The notes below the pieces were generated by a model. The model was not told the DNA's origin and searched no databases. It saw only the letters and a list, made by a program, of their open reading frames with translations. Below are positions 10,736 through 21,825 of a DNA stretch of 64,000 nt, in pieces. The DNA lies in assembly GCA_030220185.1 (NCBI GenBank), contig JASPKZ010001596.1, positions 248,001-312,000 of the forward strand. Direction: 5' to 3'. The number at the start of each line of letters is the position of its first letter. Within the stretch, counting starts at the first letter, position 1. Source of the stretch: Diploptera punctata (taxonomy: Eukaryota; Arthropoda; Insecta; Blattodea; Blaberidae). The translations under genes and the position numbers were made by a program.

Positions 10736-11735
10736 GAAACACAGAAAACTCTATTGTCACAAGAAAATATCACAGAAAGCTCTCTTGTCATAAGAAAATG
10801 TCAAAATACAAAAGGTTCCATTGCCACAACAAAATGTAAAATACAGAAAGCTCTCTTGTAACAAGTAAATGTCAAAACACAGAATGCTCTCTTGTCACAA
10901 GAAAATGTCAAAAAGCAGAAAGCTCTCGTCACCAGAAAATGTAAAAAAAACACAGAAACTTCTCTTGTCACAACAAAATGTCAAACACAGAAAACTATCT
11001 TGCCACAAGAAAACGTCAAAACCTAGAATGCTCTCTTGTCACAAGAAAATGAAAAATAGAAAGCTCTTGTCACCAGAAGATGTCAAAAATACAGAAACTC
11101 CTCTTGTCACAAGAAAATGTCAAAATACAGAAAACTTTCTTGTCACAAGAAAATGTTAAAAACTTGAAACTCTCGTCGCCAGAAAATGTCAAAAACACAG
11201 AAATTTCTCTTGTCACTAGAAATTGTCAAAACACAGAAAACTGTTTTCTCACCAGAAAATATTAAAAACACAGAAATCTTTCTTGTCGCCAAAAATTAAA
11301 AAGAAATACAGAAATCTCTTTTCACAAAAAATTAAAAAACACAGAAAACTCTCTTGCCACCAGAAAATGCCAAAAATACAGGACAATTTTCTGTCACCAG
11401 AAAATGCAAAAAGCACCTGTGTCACAAGGAAATGTCAAAAACAGAGAAAGCTCTAGTCACCAGAAAATGTCAAAACACAGAAAGTTTTTGTCTCAAGAAA
11501 ATATCAAAAACACAAAGAACTTTCTTGTGACAATAAAATGTGGAAAACATAGAAAGATCTCTTGTCACAAAAAGATGTCAAAAACACAAAAAAAAACTTC
11601 CTTGTGACAATAAAATGTCAAAAACACAGAAAGTTCTCTTGCCACAAGAAAATGTCAAAACACAAAAAAACTTTCTTTTGACAACAAAATGTCAAAAACA
11701 CAAAAAGGTATTTTGTCACCAGAAAAGTTATAAAT
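10736..11735 (+). repeat. 36-38 bp minisatellite, about 27 units
   Basis: Degenerate tandem repeat whose unit reads roughly ACACAGAAAGCTCTCTTGTC + ACAAGAAAATGTCAAAA. Units alternate ACAAGAAAATG and ACCAGAAAATG. Where units are exactly 36 bp they encode a 12-residue period (for example MSKHRKLSCHKK), but units of 35, 37 and 38 bp shift the frame repeatedly, so no single long frame survives. Best read as non-coding minisatellite. Confidence 0.9.
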
Positions 11736-12805
11736 TTGTATTTGTTTACTTAGTTACATGCTTCCGGTGACAACCTACAAACACTTCATGGTGAACGTTA
11801 TGGAATTATTCTGAATTCTTTGTTGTAAAATGTTTTACAGTGTCTGATGTAGATATCAATGTCTTAAAACCCTGAAGACATACGAATAAAACTGTATTTT
11901 TGGTTGCCTGTGCACATTTTTTAAAGATTTTCTTTCACATAAACCTTTTCACACGCTTAATGATGAGCAAAATAATCTTAAAAGATAAGACAATTGCAAT
12001 CATTTCATTTCCTGTTGCTAATTAAAAAGATAAAAGTTATTATAATAAAAACGGATCTTCTATTCATTCATGTTTCATTTTTTACAGGAAGAATTTTTAC
12101 AACTTTTAGTAAGACAGGTCATTGAATTAGTAATAAGAGAGGTACGGGCACAGCCATTCATTATACAACTAGATTTGGGGGGTCTAGAGGTCATTAACTC
12201 TTTATTTTGTGAACAGTAGCCAAATTTCTACTCCCCCTACAAAAAACCCGGGCCAACTCGTTCAAGTGGAATGTATTGCCGAAAACAGGTCCACATCAAT
12301 ATTTCATCATTTTTTGTATTATGTTTTGTACGCTCTGGGCCTACCAAATTTTCTTGACCCATCCCAATGGACCAACACACCAAATTTGGAGGTCAGCTAC
12401 TTTGTTTGATTTCCCTTCCTGACTCCCGAAAAAAAATCACTTCCCAAATGTTGGCCCACCCGTCGTGGACCGGTCCCGATCCATCACCTCATAAATTCGT
12501 TACTAGGTCAAGGAGCTAAACATCCAAAAACTTTAAATTGGACATTCACCTTAGTACAGTCAACCAAATTCACAACATCTCAATACAGATTCAAACAGTA
12601 TTCCTACCCACATTTTGATCCATCCGTCACCAAACCTAGACATTTTTTAATTATGCTCTCTTGACGGAAATGTTTTCTGTTAATTGAGGATGTATTTATC
12701 TTTAAAAAATACATAAGCATGTATTTTTTTTAGATATCTTAAACCGTTCAGACTATATTTTTTAATAATTAAAGTTTGGAGAAAGCATTTCTTGAGGGCA
12801 TATTT
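11736..12805. other. Unassigned DNA
   Basis: About 1 kb with no supported gene or repeat. An open frame at 12209-12409 has no recognisable motif. Confidence 0.45.
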
Positions 12806-13042
12806 GGCTAAGGCAATACACTACAACCCAGAAGGTCGTAGATTCGAGCCCAGACGGGGTCAGGATTTTTAAATTGGCCAAAATCTTCTGGCGGCACCAC
12901 GACCCTGGGGTCTACTCAGCATCTAAAGAAAGTGAATACAAGACACTTGTTCTGGAGGTTAAGGTGGCCGTCACATAGGGCTGACAACCCGCCTGACTGA
13001 CTATAAGTGTACGCCTCCCATGACCTGTAGTGGGGTAATGTT
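12806..13042 (+). mobile_element. SINE-B, 5'-truncated copy
   Basis: Begins within the head (GGCTAAGGCAATACACTACA), with B box AGATTCGAGCC, GGGTCAGGATTTTTAAA, ACACTTGTTCTGGAGG and a 3' end near CCTGTAGTGGGGTAA. It directly adjoins an inverted LINE-alpha tail. Confidence 0.8.
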
Positions 13043-13282
13043 TATAATCAACTCACTGGCACCATCGAACCCGTAGGTTCATTCATGGCCGTGCGGATAT
13101 AAGCTCTACATACATTCCTATCCTTAGCTAATGTTTTCCAGTCATCCGCTGTATAATCCTCTTCCCTCAAATCTTAGTTAAAATAATTCTCCCACCTCAT
13201 CCTGAGTTCGGCTACTGGGCATTTTCTCTCTGTTTTCCTACAAGAAGCTTCCATGCCCCTCTTCATTCCCCATTAGTTCAAA
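13043..13282 (-). mobile_element. LINE-alpha 3' end
   Basis: Minus-strand tail: complement carries CCTACGGGTTCGATGGTGCC, the W..LA.D block and TTGTAGGAAAACAGAG. Homologous to 1464-1626, 42725 and 56030. Truncated at 13282. Confidence 0.8.
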
Positions 13283-13350
13283 AAATTCTTATTCAGTTGT
13301 CTGAAAGTAAGAAAATTATTTGTAACAGCTGGGGACTTGTTATTGCACCC

Positions 13351-13435
13351 ATATGCTGGTTAAATGATCATTTATCTCTTTAAATGACACATATGGCTGT
13401 GAGGCCAGTAGCCGGCTGGTAGGCCAAGTGTTTTC
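13351..13435 (+). mobile_element. SINE-F fragment
   Basis: Plus-strand fragment of the SINE-F body (AAATGATCATTTATC..., GTGAGGCCAGTAGCCGGCTG, GTAGGCCAAG). Head and tail are missing. Confidence 0.6.
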
Positions 13436-13574
13436 TAGTTCTTTCGCCCTATGGAATTTTGTTCCCTTCTTAGACCAAATCACATCTCTCCCCCCCTCTC
13501 TCTCTGTAAGTTTAAACTCTCACTTGTAGCACTTTTACGCCACTCGGTTCTTACAGGGACACGCCATATCATCA

Positions 13575-13967
13575 TTATCATTTGGATAGCGGCCCTTTAA
13601 CTCTAGCCTTAGCCTCGCTCATGGCAGCCCCCCAAACATTCTGATTGAAAGCCTTCTGCCTCCAACTTTTTATGCCTGATTTTGTAAGATCAGTCTGGAC
13701 ATCATCAAACCACTTTAGTCTGGGTCTGCTGACCTAACTTCTACCACCAGGTTTATCGTCTAAGTTTTCAGGTAATTCCGATCTTATCCATTTGTAAACA
13801 TGGTCCAGCCATTCTAATCTTCTGTTTGATATTAGTAACAATTTTACTTAAAATTTTGCTTTCCCAGGTATTTACCATTGCCATAATTAATTCAGTTCGA
13901 GCCCAGGCCTCACTTCCATTAACAACAACAGGTGTAATTATAGTTCTATACACTTTTAAAAATTAAA
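13575..13967 (-). mobile_element. LINE-zeta 3' fragment
   Basis: Minus strand encodes TIITPVVVNGSEAWARTE at its start and further on SRPRLKWFDDVQTDLTKSGI and WRQKAFNQNVWGAAMSEAKA before a stop, then ATGATAATGATGATATGG as tail. This is the common layout of an RTE-like LINE C-terminus (GRP..W.D.V..DL...G...WR..A.....W). Frameshifts break it. Not seen elsewhere in the window. Confidence 0.75.
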
Positions 13968-14570
13968 AAAAATAACAAAATTAGACCATTCAGGCGATAA
14001 CACAGTGGAAATAAAAAATAGAATCGCACAAACAAAACAAGTAATAAATGCTTTAAACTCTGTTTCGTGGAGCAAGAATATTACAAAAAAAAGAATATAA
14101 AATTGCAAATATATCAAACCATAATTTAGAGCATTTTAACATATGGTGCTGAAGTTTGGCAAATTACTACCAGGGAAATGAAAAGAATTTTAAGTACAGT
14201 CATGGATGTTTTAAGAAGAACAGCTGGAAAATCTAGAATGGATAGAATACGATATAAAGAAATAAGGGAAATTATCGGTGTACAAGAGGAGCCGGCATCA
14301 TAGACATTATAGAAAAGAAAATATTACAGTGGTATAGCCATGTCAAAAGAATGCCAGAGCAAAGATTGCCTAAAATTGTTATGGAATGGATCCTAATGGA
14401 AATGAGGAAGAGAGGAAGACCGAAGAGAACTTGGATAGAAGGGGTACAAGCAACTATGAATATCAGATGATTGGAGGAAGATTAATGGATGGACAGAGAG
14501 GAATGGCGTTTGGTTTCCGGAAGATGGCGGCAGCTGCCATGATACCGGATGATGATGATGATGATGAAAC
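13968..14570 (+). mobile_element. LINE-gamma 3' part with (GAT)n tail
   Basis: Plus strand: HSGDNTVEIKNRIAQTKQV, ESILTYGAEVWQITTRE-like, RRTAGKSRMDRIRYKEIREI, WYSHVKRMPEQRLPKIVMEW, RGRPKRTWIEGVQATMN, then CCGGATGATGATGATGATGA. Frameshifts near 14095, 14300 and 14470. Homologous copies: 24265, 29845 and 37642 (minus). Confidence 0.85.
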
Positions 14571-14657
14571 TCTTATTTTTACTTTCCTGGCCTTCATTAG
14601 TTTATTTAAGGCTCTGAGACAATGATTGCCTGCTGCTATTTTTTCTTTAATCTCCAC

Positions 14658-14816
<159 letters not shown>

Positions 14817-15234
14817 TGTAATTATGGAGTCTGTATTATATTTAAAGTAGACGGATCTTCACATTATTTGTACCGACGGCATTTGAGACGCCATTAATAT
14901 CACTCAAATTATACATATAGGCCTATTTAACTTCTAATCCATCCAAGTCTGTTTTACCTTGAATTTGTTGAATTACTTCATAAAGTGAATTTAGATTCCG
15001 AGACCAAATAACGATATCATCATCAAATGATAAATAGCCTATTGCATAATTCGGTTGAAAATTGCACCACCAGCGTTAATTCTGATTTTTCTAACGAGTC
15101 ATATCAAGTTATTTTATTTTTAATGATATTTTGAAATGGCCAATGATGAAAAGGGTCTGGTAAATGAAATTTCAAACCAGCATATGCCTTGACTAGTTAG
15201 GGAAAACAGTAAAAACGACGATCAGGTAAGTCAA
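14817..15234. other. Unassigned DNA
   Basis: No supported feature. One TAGGCCTA octamer at 14918-14925. Confidence 0.4.
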
Positions 15235-16380
15235 CAACCGGTAGTTCAGTCCGGGTTCTCAAAAGTAAGATTCTGGTAACCAGGAAAAAACCAGTCATGT
15301 TGGTCGAGACTGGGATTTCAACCCGAACCTCTTCTATAGGAGTTTAGAAAACTAGAAAAACCCCTCTCTCTGTTTGACGTCGGAGCAGAGATTTGAACTC
15401 AAGTCCTCTTCAATAGGAGTCTGGAAAACCAGAAAAAAATCTCATTAATGTTGGTCGACAGTTGGATTTGAACTTGAAGCATTCTCGAATAGGAGTCGAA
15501 AAAACTAGTGAAAAAATCAGTCATGTTGGCCAGGACCGGAATTTCAATCCGGATCTTCTCTAATAACAGTCATAAAAATTATGGAAAAAAAATGCCTGTA
15601 ATATTTATCGGCAATTAAATTGGAACTGAAGTCCTCTCGAAAAGTACGTAGTCTGATGTGAACTAGGAAAAAAAGACTCAGACTACTTATTGCACACCTA
15701 GCTACCGGTTCGTGAGTTGATTTTCTATTCATGTGATTCATTGAACAGCCACTTCCGGTCTCGAAAACCAGGGAACAAAGAAGAACTATCACATTGGACG
15801 GCACCAGAATTTGAATCCGGGTCGTTACATAAGAGAATCCGGTATCCCAGGAGAACACCTCATTCAGATTGATCGGTACAGAGATTTTAAAGCGTATCCT
15901 TCCACACTGAAGTATAGAAAAGTATAAGAAAAGTCCTAAGTCAAGATGGCGTCGGCATCGGGATTTGAACTCAAATTTCGAATATCTTCTAATAGGACCT
16001 CTGAAAAAAAGCCAAGATAAAACTTCAGTTCTCGTTGACCCATTGGGTTACCCGAGATTTTTAACCCGGGTCCTCTTCAAAAGAAGTCGGGAGAAAAAAC
16101 AAAGCTGGACAGGTTTTAGTCTGCAATGGGATTTGAACACCACCGTGCCCCTATGCAATACAAATCTGCAAAAAACTGAAGAAATCCTCCAGGTGCTCGA
16201 CGCGATTCGAAGAAGAGATTTCGCGAATAGGAGTCCGGAAAACTAGGAAAAACCTCAGTGACGGGATCTGAACCCGAGACATTCCGAATAGGAATCTCAA
16301 AAACCAGGAAAGCCCTCAGTGACGGGGTTGGAACCTGGACCTCCCGAATATGAGCTTTAAACGTTTCAACTTAGGTCAAC
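15235..16380 (-). repeat. Degenerate tandem array carrying B-box-like motifs
   Basis: About 13 diverged units of 65-90 bp. The plus-strand consensus is GGGATTTGAACCCGGACCTC, then TCGAATAGGAGTCCGGAAAA, then CTAGGAAAAACCTCAGTCAT-GTTGGTCGAC. Unit starts lie near 15306, 15391, 15463, 15535, 15615, 15805, 15957, 16044, 16124, 16255 and 16320. Complemented, the first block is GGTTCAAATCCC, a tRNA T-arm/B box. No A box or cloverleaf was recognised per unit. Long open frames within (15544-15858, 15965-16246) shift between units and look spurious. Confidence 0.75.
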
Positions 16381-16886
16381 TCTCTCGGTAAAAAATATAT
16401 ATATAAAATAAGTTAATTGAAAATGTTATAGGACCCCGCGTATCACAGTTTGGGAATCATTGTGTTGCAGAGAAGACAAATACTGGATGGGAGGGACACG
16501 AAGATGACACTTGTAGCCGCTAAGGGGTAAAAACATATCCTTGGAAGTCTGGTTGGAAGGTCAAACTGCTCGTACATACATCTTATCAGAGGTGAATTCA
16601 AGGACGAACTGGACGACTCTTATGTTTTTGGAAGAAACGATGAATTATGGGTTGTCGAATTTTATTTCTTCAATGTCAGCTCCATTATAAATGGTCAGCA
16701 TCAGCGTGGGAATCAGTATTTCACAATACTTTTCGTGTTCCACCTGCTCTCTCTTCCAACCATGTTTTATATTAGGTTTCAATTCAGTAGTTCTCAACGA
16801 TTTTACAAAAAAAAAACGGAAAATTATACAATAATAATAATAATAACAATATTTTTTTTATTATTATTCCGGCTTTTACAATGATT
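16381..16886. other. Unassigned DNA
   Basis: No gene. AGTTTGGGAATCATTG (near 16448) and CAGTAGTTCTCAAC (near 16786) resemble hAT-type terminal sequences, but they face outward and no element between them can be defined. Confidence 0.35.
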
Positions 16887-17480
16887 ATACATTTTTCCGG
16901 TACCCATGTTCACCGTTAACTACACATTTGTTTCAACACATTTTTCCATTCCTGTCCATCCATATATCTTCTTCAATTTCCCATTCCCTCTTATCTTCAT
17001 TGATTCCCTGAATCCACGTAATAGTTGGTCTACCCTTCTTTTTCCTTTCCTGTGGTTCCCAATCCATGATTATCTTAGGTAGTCTTCCTTCTTCCATTCT
17101 TCTAATGTGTCCGTACCAATTTAATTGTTTAAAATCTAATATTGAATATTGTACCTGCATTTTTTCTTTTATATATGAATTTCTGATTTTATCCTTCCTG
17201 GATATTCTTGCAGCACGTCTCCAGTAGTCCATTTCAGTGGCGAGCAATTTTTTTTCTTTTTCATTTGTGCATTTAAAGCCCACAAATCAGCTCCATAGGT
17301 AATAATGCTTCTGATTATTGTATTAAAAGTAGTTTTTTTTTTTTTTTGTTTCTTTGAAGATATGTTTGTTCCATACTATTCCATTTAGGGCAGATATAGC
17401 ATACTTTCCTATAATGATCCTGTTTCTTATCTCTGTTCCTTGCTTTCCATCTTTAGTAATTTTAATTCCCAAATACTTAT
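16887..17480 (-). mobile_element. LINE-delta 3' part
   Basis: Minus strand, open over 16933-17283: MDYWRRAARISRKDKIRNSY, FKQLNWYGHIRRMEEGRLPK, QERKKKGRPTITWIQG and a stop. Upstream residues (GITKDGKQGTEI, SIMEYGADLWALNAQ-like) are recoverable across frameshifts to 17480. This is the thumb-to-C-terminus region of an RTE-like retrotransposon. A second, poorer copy lies at 59375-59610. Confidence 0.8.
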
Positions 17481-17490
17481 ATTCTTCAGT

Positions 17491-17497
<7 letters not shown>

Positions 17498-17546
<49 letters not shown>
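17498..17546. repeat. (AAT)n microsatellite
   Basis: About 49 bp of AAT, between LINE-delta and LINE-alpha. Confidence 0.95.
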
Positions 17547-18495
17547 TGGATTCTTACTTTAAGGGAGGAAAGGAGTTTACAAGTATTTGAAAATAAAGTT
17601 CTAAGGAAAAATTTTGGGCTAAAGAGATATGAACAGACAGTTAGGCCCTAAATGGAGAAAACTACATAACAGTGACCTTCATTGTCTTTATAGTAGCCAG
17701 ATATAATTATAACAGTTCATTCTCGTAAACTGCGATGGGAAGGACATGTGGCACAAATGGGGAAAGAAATCGGTGCATGGAAGCTTCTTGTAGGAGAACT
17801 AGAAGGAAAACGCCCAGTTGGTAGACAATCACAACCAAAAATATAAACTAATCTTCCTCAACAATAATAATAGGGGTTAATAAACATAAGTACAAAAATA
17901 ATGATAAAAATTATTGACTGAACAAATCAATAATTTAATATAAAGCATCCATCCATAGTAAATCTGCCCGAGGAAAGGTCCTTCACTGCAATCATAGCAT
18001 GTCCATGCTATGTTTGCAGCTTTACTAGGGAATTGTAGGTGTGGTAGCTTCCCGTTGCTTTCCACACCGGTGAAGGATGATGATGATGATGATGATGATG
18101 ATAATGATAAGGATGATGATGATGATGATCATGATGATGGCCATATGATTTTGGGGACCGCTTGGGCCTTAAAGTTTTCCTGACATTTGTCTTACAGGTG
18201 AGGAAAAACCCCGATAAAAACCTCACCCAGAAAAACTGCCCCGACCGGGGATCGAACCCGGGCCCGCTGCGTGACGAGGTAGCACGCTACCCCGAGACCA
18301 CAGCGGTGGACAATATAAAGCATAGAGGGATTAAAAAAAATTAAAGGAAAAATTACCAAGAATGAAGTAAGAGAATAGCATTAACCATGATTTCAGGGAA
18401 GTAGATTATACAGGAGATGATTGGAGAAACATTAGCTCAGGATAAGAATGTATGCAAAGCTTATATCTGCGCCGATAGTACCAGTTAGTTACAAT
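17547..18495 (+). mobile_element. LINE-alpha 3' end, split by a composite insertion
   Basis: Pieces 17547-17830 and 18358-18495 are collinear parts of one plus-strand tail (…GGAAAACGCCCAGTTGGTAG then AATGAAGTAAGAGAATAGCA…GATAGTACCAGTTAG). Between them lie about 120 bp of unassigned DNA, SINE-A (17949-18311) and about 45 bp of unassigned DNA. The 3' terminus is itself interrupted by SINE-A at 18496. Confidence 0.8.
17949..18311 (-). mobile_element. SINE-A copy with 12-bp target duplication
   Basis: Minus-strand full-length copy with a long internal GAT tract (18077-18130) and B box (complement of GGATCGAACCCGGGCC). Flanks AATATAAAGCAT at 17937-17948 and 18312-18323 are an exact direct repeat, proving retroposition rather than duplication. 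Confidence 0.92.
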
Positions 18496-18839
18496 CCATC
18501 CATAGTAATTCTGCCCGAAGGCAGGTCCTTCACTGCAATCATAGCATTTTCATGCTATGCTTGCAGCTTTACTAGGGAATTGTGTAGGTGTGGTAGCTTC
18601 CCGTTGCTTTCCACACCGGTGAAGAATGATGATGATAATGGTAAGGATGATAATGATAAGGATGATGGCCATATGATTTCGGGGACCGTTTGGGCCTTAA
18701 AGTTTTCCTGACATTTGTCTTAAAGGTGAGGAAAAACCCCGATAAAAACCTCACCCAGAAAAACTGCCCCGACCGGGGATCGAACCCGGGCCCGCTGCGT
18801 GACAAGGCAGCACGCTACCTCGAGACCACAGCGGTGGAC
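18496..18839 (-). mobile_element. SINE-A copy with 11-bp target duplication
   Basis: Minus-strand full-length copy. TTAGTTACAAT occurs at 18485-18495 and 18840-18850. The target lies in the extreme 3' end of LINE-alpha, and the downstream duplicate runs straight into (AAT)n. Confidence 0.93.
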
Positions 18840-18844
18840 TTAGT

Positions 18845-18847
18845 TAC

Positions 18848-18907
<60 letters not shown>
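18845..18907. repeat. (AAT)n microsatellite
   Basis: About 60 bp of AAT after the SINE-A target duplication; probably grown from the LINE-alpha 3' tail. Confidence 0.95.
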
Positions 18908-18908
<1 letters not shown>

Positions 18909-18913
18909 GTAAC

Positions 18914-19110
18914 GTGATCCCACTACAGGCCTCAAGAGGTCCTTGGGGTAGTGGGAGGTTAAGGCTCCCAATTTTTTAGACAAGCGGCACGAGATATCAG
19001 CCGGGTTGTCAGCCTTGTATTACAGCCGCCTTTTCTCCCAGAACAAGCGTCAGGTATTCATTTTGGTTAGAGGCTGTGTCGACGCCAGGTCATGGTGACG
19101 CCAAAATACT
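18914..19110 (-). mobile_element. SINE-B partial copy
   Basis: Minus-strand copy beginning at the 3' end (GTGATCCCACTACAGGCCTC) and stopping before the tRNA-like head, near GACGCCAAAA. It is followed without gap by a LINE-alpha tail. Confidence 0.85.
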
Positions 19111-19111
19111 G

Positions 19112-19320
19112 AGATGGGCAGAGCATGTGGAACGAATAGGAAATGAAGGAAGCGCATGGAAACAGGAAAACCAGAGGGAAAGTACCCAGTACGTAGGCTA
19201 ATAATGAGGCGGGAGAAGAACATTAACAATAATTTGAGGAAAGATTGAAAACGTCAGCTCGGGATAGGATTGTTGGAGAGCTTATGTCTGTATGGCCTTC
19301 GGGTTTGATAGCGGCGCTAT
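19112..19320 (+). mobile_element. LINE-alpha 3' end
   Basis: Plus-strand tail: GATGGGCAGAGCATGTGG, AGGAAAACCAGAGGGAAAG, AACATTAACAATAATTTGAG and CTTCGGGTTTGATAGCG. Small deletions break the frame. Confidence 0.8.
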
Positions 19321-19420
19321 CAATAATAGGCTTAATATTAATACTGGTATGCAAATTTAAGTTTTTCTCCTTGAGATTCTATACGAATATATAAATAGGT
19401 TTAATTCAACAGTGCTGATT

Positions 19421-19650
19421 GTCCGTCGCCGTGGAGTAGTCGGTAGAGTCCCTACCTTCCACTCCGGTGACCCGGGTTCGATTCCTGGCGGGGTAGGGGA
19501 TTTTAAAATATCCACCTGGGACTGGGTGTGTGTGTCCTGTACTTGTGTCTATGTGAGAATTAAAGAAAGTTAACAAAACAGGTAAAACAAAAAAGGAAAA
19601 ATGTAAAACAAAAAGGAAAAAACAGTATAAACGGAAGAAAAAAAACTCTA
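19421..19650 (+). mobile_element. SINE-C copy 1
   Basis: tRNA-headed element: GTGGAGTAGTCGGTAGAGTC (A-box region), CCGGGTTCGATTCCTGG (B box), then GGTGTGTGTGTCCTGT and an A-rich tail ending AGTATAAACGGAAGAAAAA. The whole unit recurs at 19652. Confidence 0.85.
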
Positions 19651-19651
19651 T

Positions 19652-19872
19652 GTCCGTCGCTGTGGCGTAGGCGGTAGAGTCCGTACCGTCCACTCCGGCG
19701 ACCCGGGTTCGATTCCTGGCGGGGTAGGAGATTTTAAATCTCCACCTTGGGACTGGGTGTGTGTGTCCTGTCCTTGTGTCTATGTGAGAATTAAAGAAAG
19801 TTAACAAACAGGTAAAACAAACAAAGAAAAAGGTAAACAATAAGGAAAACCAGTATAAACGAAAAAAAAATT
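19652..19872 (+). mobile_element. SINE-C copy 2, tandem with copy 1
   Basis: Same order and tail as copy 1 (GTGGCGTAGGCGGTAGAGTC, CCGGGTTCGATTCCTGG, ATAAACGAAAAAAAA). The two copies lie head-to-tail with almost no spacer, so either one inserted into the tail of the other or the unit was duplicated. The minus-strand 144-residue open frame across both is a by-product of this tandem. Confidence 0.85.
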
Positions 19873-20325
19873 AGGTAGTCAAATGATTTGATGTTTATTT
19901 ACTAAAATTAAACCATCAAAGCTTTAGGCCTATATGATTTTCATAAATATTTATTTCTTCACATTCGTAACAGTTGATTTAAATATCAACTTAGTTTTCC
20001 TCCTTGACGTAACAATTTTTCACAATACCAAACATATCACCATCATCTCCTTTATTGCCAACGGATCCTACTATGAGCCAACTTCTTCACTTCCCTCCAG
20101 GTTTTCCCCTCCTATGCAATTTCTTCAAGGATGGTTCTCTTCCATGTCTGTTTCGGTCTGCCTCTTCCCCTGTGTCCCTGGGGGTTCCAAACCAATGCAA
20201 TTCTTTCAATCTTTTCTTAATGTACGTCCCATCCAGCTCCATTTTCGCTTACTTATTTCTGGTCAGTTTTTCCCCACAAATCTTACTGTCTTAATCATAA
20301 ATTAATATTTGACCACAGTTCTTAA
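19873..20325. other. Possible LINE relic, otherwise unassigned
   Basis: The complement of about 20040-20280 reads like a worn LINE tail (KFCGEKLTRNK, MELDGTYIKKRLKEL, PRDTGEEADRNRHGRE-like), but I cannot assign it to a family of the window with confidence. A TAGGCCTA octamer lies at 19925-19932. Confidence 0.35.
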
Positions 20326-21678
20326 GGGGACCGACTGGTGAATTTAATTTTTTTTTTTTCAGTTTATATTTAGTTGTTTTAAAATTTTGTCACATACATT
20401 ATATGCTTATAGTAGCGTTTCTGTAAAGTTTTGTGATTATAAGTAGAATAGTTTCAGAATTATGATTTTTTAAAACTATATTTTTAATATTTTCTAAAAA
20501 TGCTCCTTACGATGCATTTTTAAATAATTATGAAATTTGAGTTTCAGTGTTTTTATGATTCCGCTAAACACATTTGCTATGTAACAATATTCGTAAAGGG
20601 AAAATACTACTTATTTTTAATTTTTTGAAAAAAATAACTTTTTTTATCACTCAATATTTTTTCATCTCAATTTAAAAGAACACATGTGTCTTAGACTAAT
20701 AGCTACATAGCAAATTTCAAGTAGCATATATTGGGGAGCCTAACCTCAAAATTTCACTTTGATAGCATAAAAAATGCATCATAAGGAGCATTTTAAGTTT
20801 TGGAAAATGTAAAAAAAAATGGAAATAAAAAAAACGCATATTAAAATGTAAGTAATAGTGCTGACCATATGTGGAAGGGTATTTAAACCCTTATGTCACA
20901 GATTCAATTTTGCTCCTACAATAAAAAAAAATTACTTGAAAATGATCCTAAAGAATCAGAGTTTTTTCCTTCTTCTTCTTCTTCACTTCACGGGCAAGGC
21001 AAAAAGCCTGTTCCGCCTCACATCTTTTCACTGGCCTTCCTACATTCCTTGAACCTCTTGGCTTGTAGTTAAATGCAGATTTTGGTAATCTTGTTATGTT
21101 CATTCTTTCTACATGTCTAAACCATTTTTCTCTATATCCTTTGATTTTATCATTTAATGGATATATACTTAACTCTGTTCTTATATCTTCATTATTTAAC
21201 CGATCCATTCTTGTACAGCCTTCTGTTCTTCTAAGGAAGCTCATTTCTACACTTCGTATCCTACTTTGTAATTTCTTGGCCATTTACTCAAGTTTCACTG
21301 CCATAAAATAATGTAGGAACTGCCATGTTTTAAAAAACTTCAATCAAGTATCTCTTCTTGTTTTGTTCTTTAACGTTTTATGTACAGTTCCACATATCAT
21401 TTGAAATCTTGACAGTTTCACATTTACATCTCTTTCAGTTTGTGTGTTTATAGTAAAATTACAACCCAAATAATTAAAATTTGTTACTTGTTCCAGAGGT
21501 TTGTTGTCTATTATGGCTTTTTGATCTTATACTCGTATGTTCACTTCCCCAAAATGCCATTAATTTCGTTTTTTTCTTTGATATTTTAAAATTATATTCT
21601 TATAATCAGCGTTATTAAAAAAAAGAGAAAAATTAATTTTTTACCAAATGTTTAATATTTCCACCAGTCGGCCCCCCC
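20326..21678. mobile_element. Kolobok-like TIR element with TTAA duplication (non-autonomous)
   Basis: Left end GGGGACCGACTGGTG at 20326; right end, complemented, GGGGGGGCCGACTGGTGG at 21678. Both are flanked by TTAA (20322-20325 and 21679-21682). TTAA duplication with a G-rich terminus fits Kolobok better than piggyBac (CCY terminus). Inside, AAATGCTCCTTACGATGCAT and its inverse near 20770 form a subterminal inverted pair. No transposase is seen; about 700 bp remain once the nested LINE-beta is removed. Confidence 0.75.
20964..21603 (-). mobile_element. LINE-beta 3' part nested in the TTAA element
   Basis: Minus strand: NYNFKIS...KTK.MAF, ILDNKPLEQVT-like, FNYLGCNFT, then (21283 down) SRIRSVEMSFLRRTEGCTRM, NNEDIRTELSIYPLNDKIKG, RHVERMNITRLPKSAFNYKP and a Lys-rich (GAA)n end. 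AATCAGAGTT (20954-20963) and AATCAGCGTT (21604-21613) are the target duplication. At least one frameshift near 21330. Confidence 0.87.
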
Positions 21679-21825
21679 TTAATTAGTAAATTTCAATTTA
21701 TTATTATCCCAGTTTTTTAGTGCGGTCTTCAAATTAATTGAAACATATACACAGAACTACATTTAAAACATAATATTTATAAAATTGGTACCGGTAATTG
21801 TAATAAATTGGTACATAATAAGAAA

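Noticed and set aside
16440..16805. hAT-type terminal inverted repeats (AGTTTGGGAATCATTG and CAGTAGTTCTCAAC)
   Set aside because: The two ends face outward, match only partly and show no 8-bp target duplication.
19406..19840. 144-residue open frame on the minus strand
   Set aside because: It spans the two tandem SINE-C copies; its internal repeat is the SINE repeat, and it includes the tRNA-like heads.
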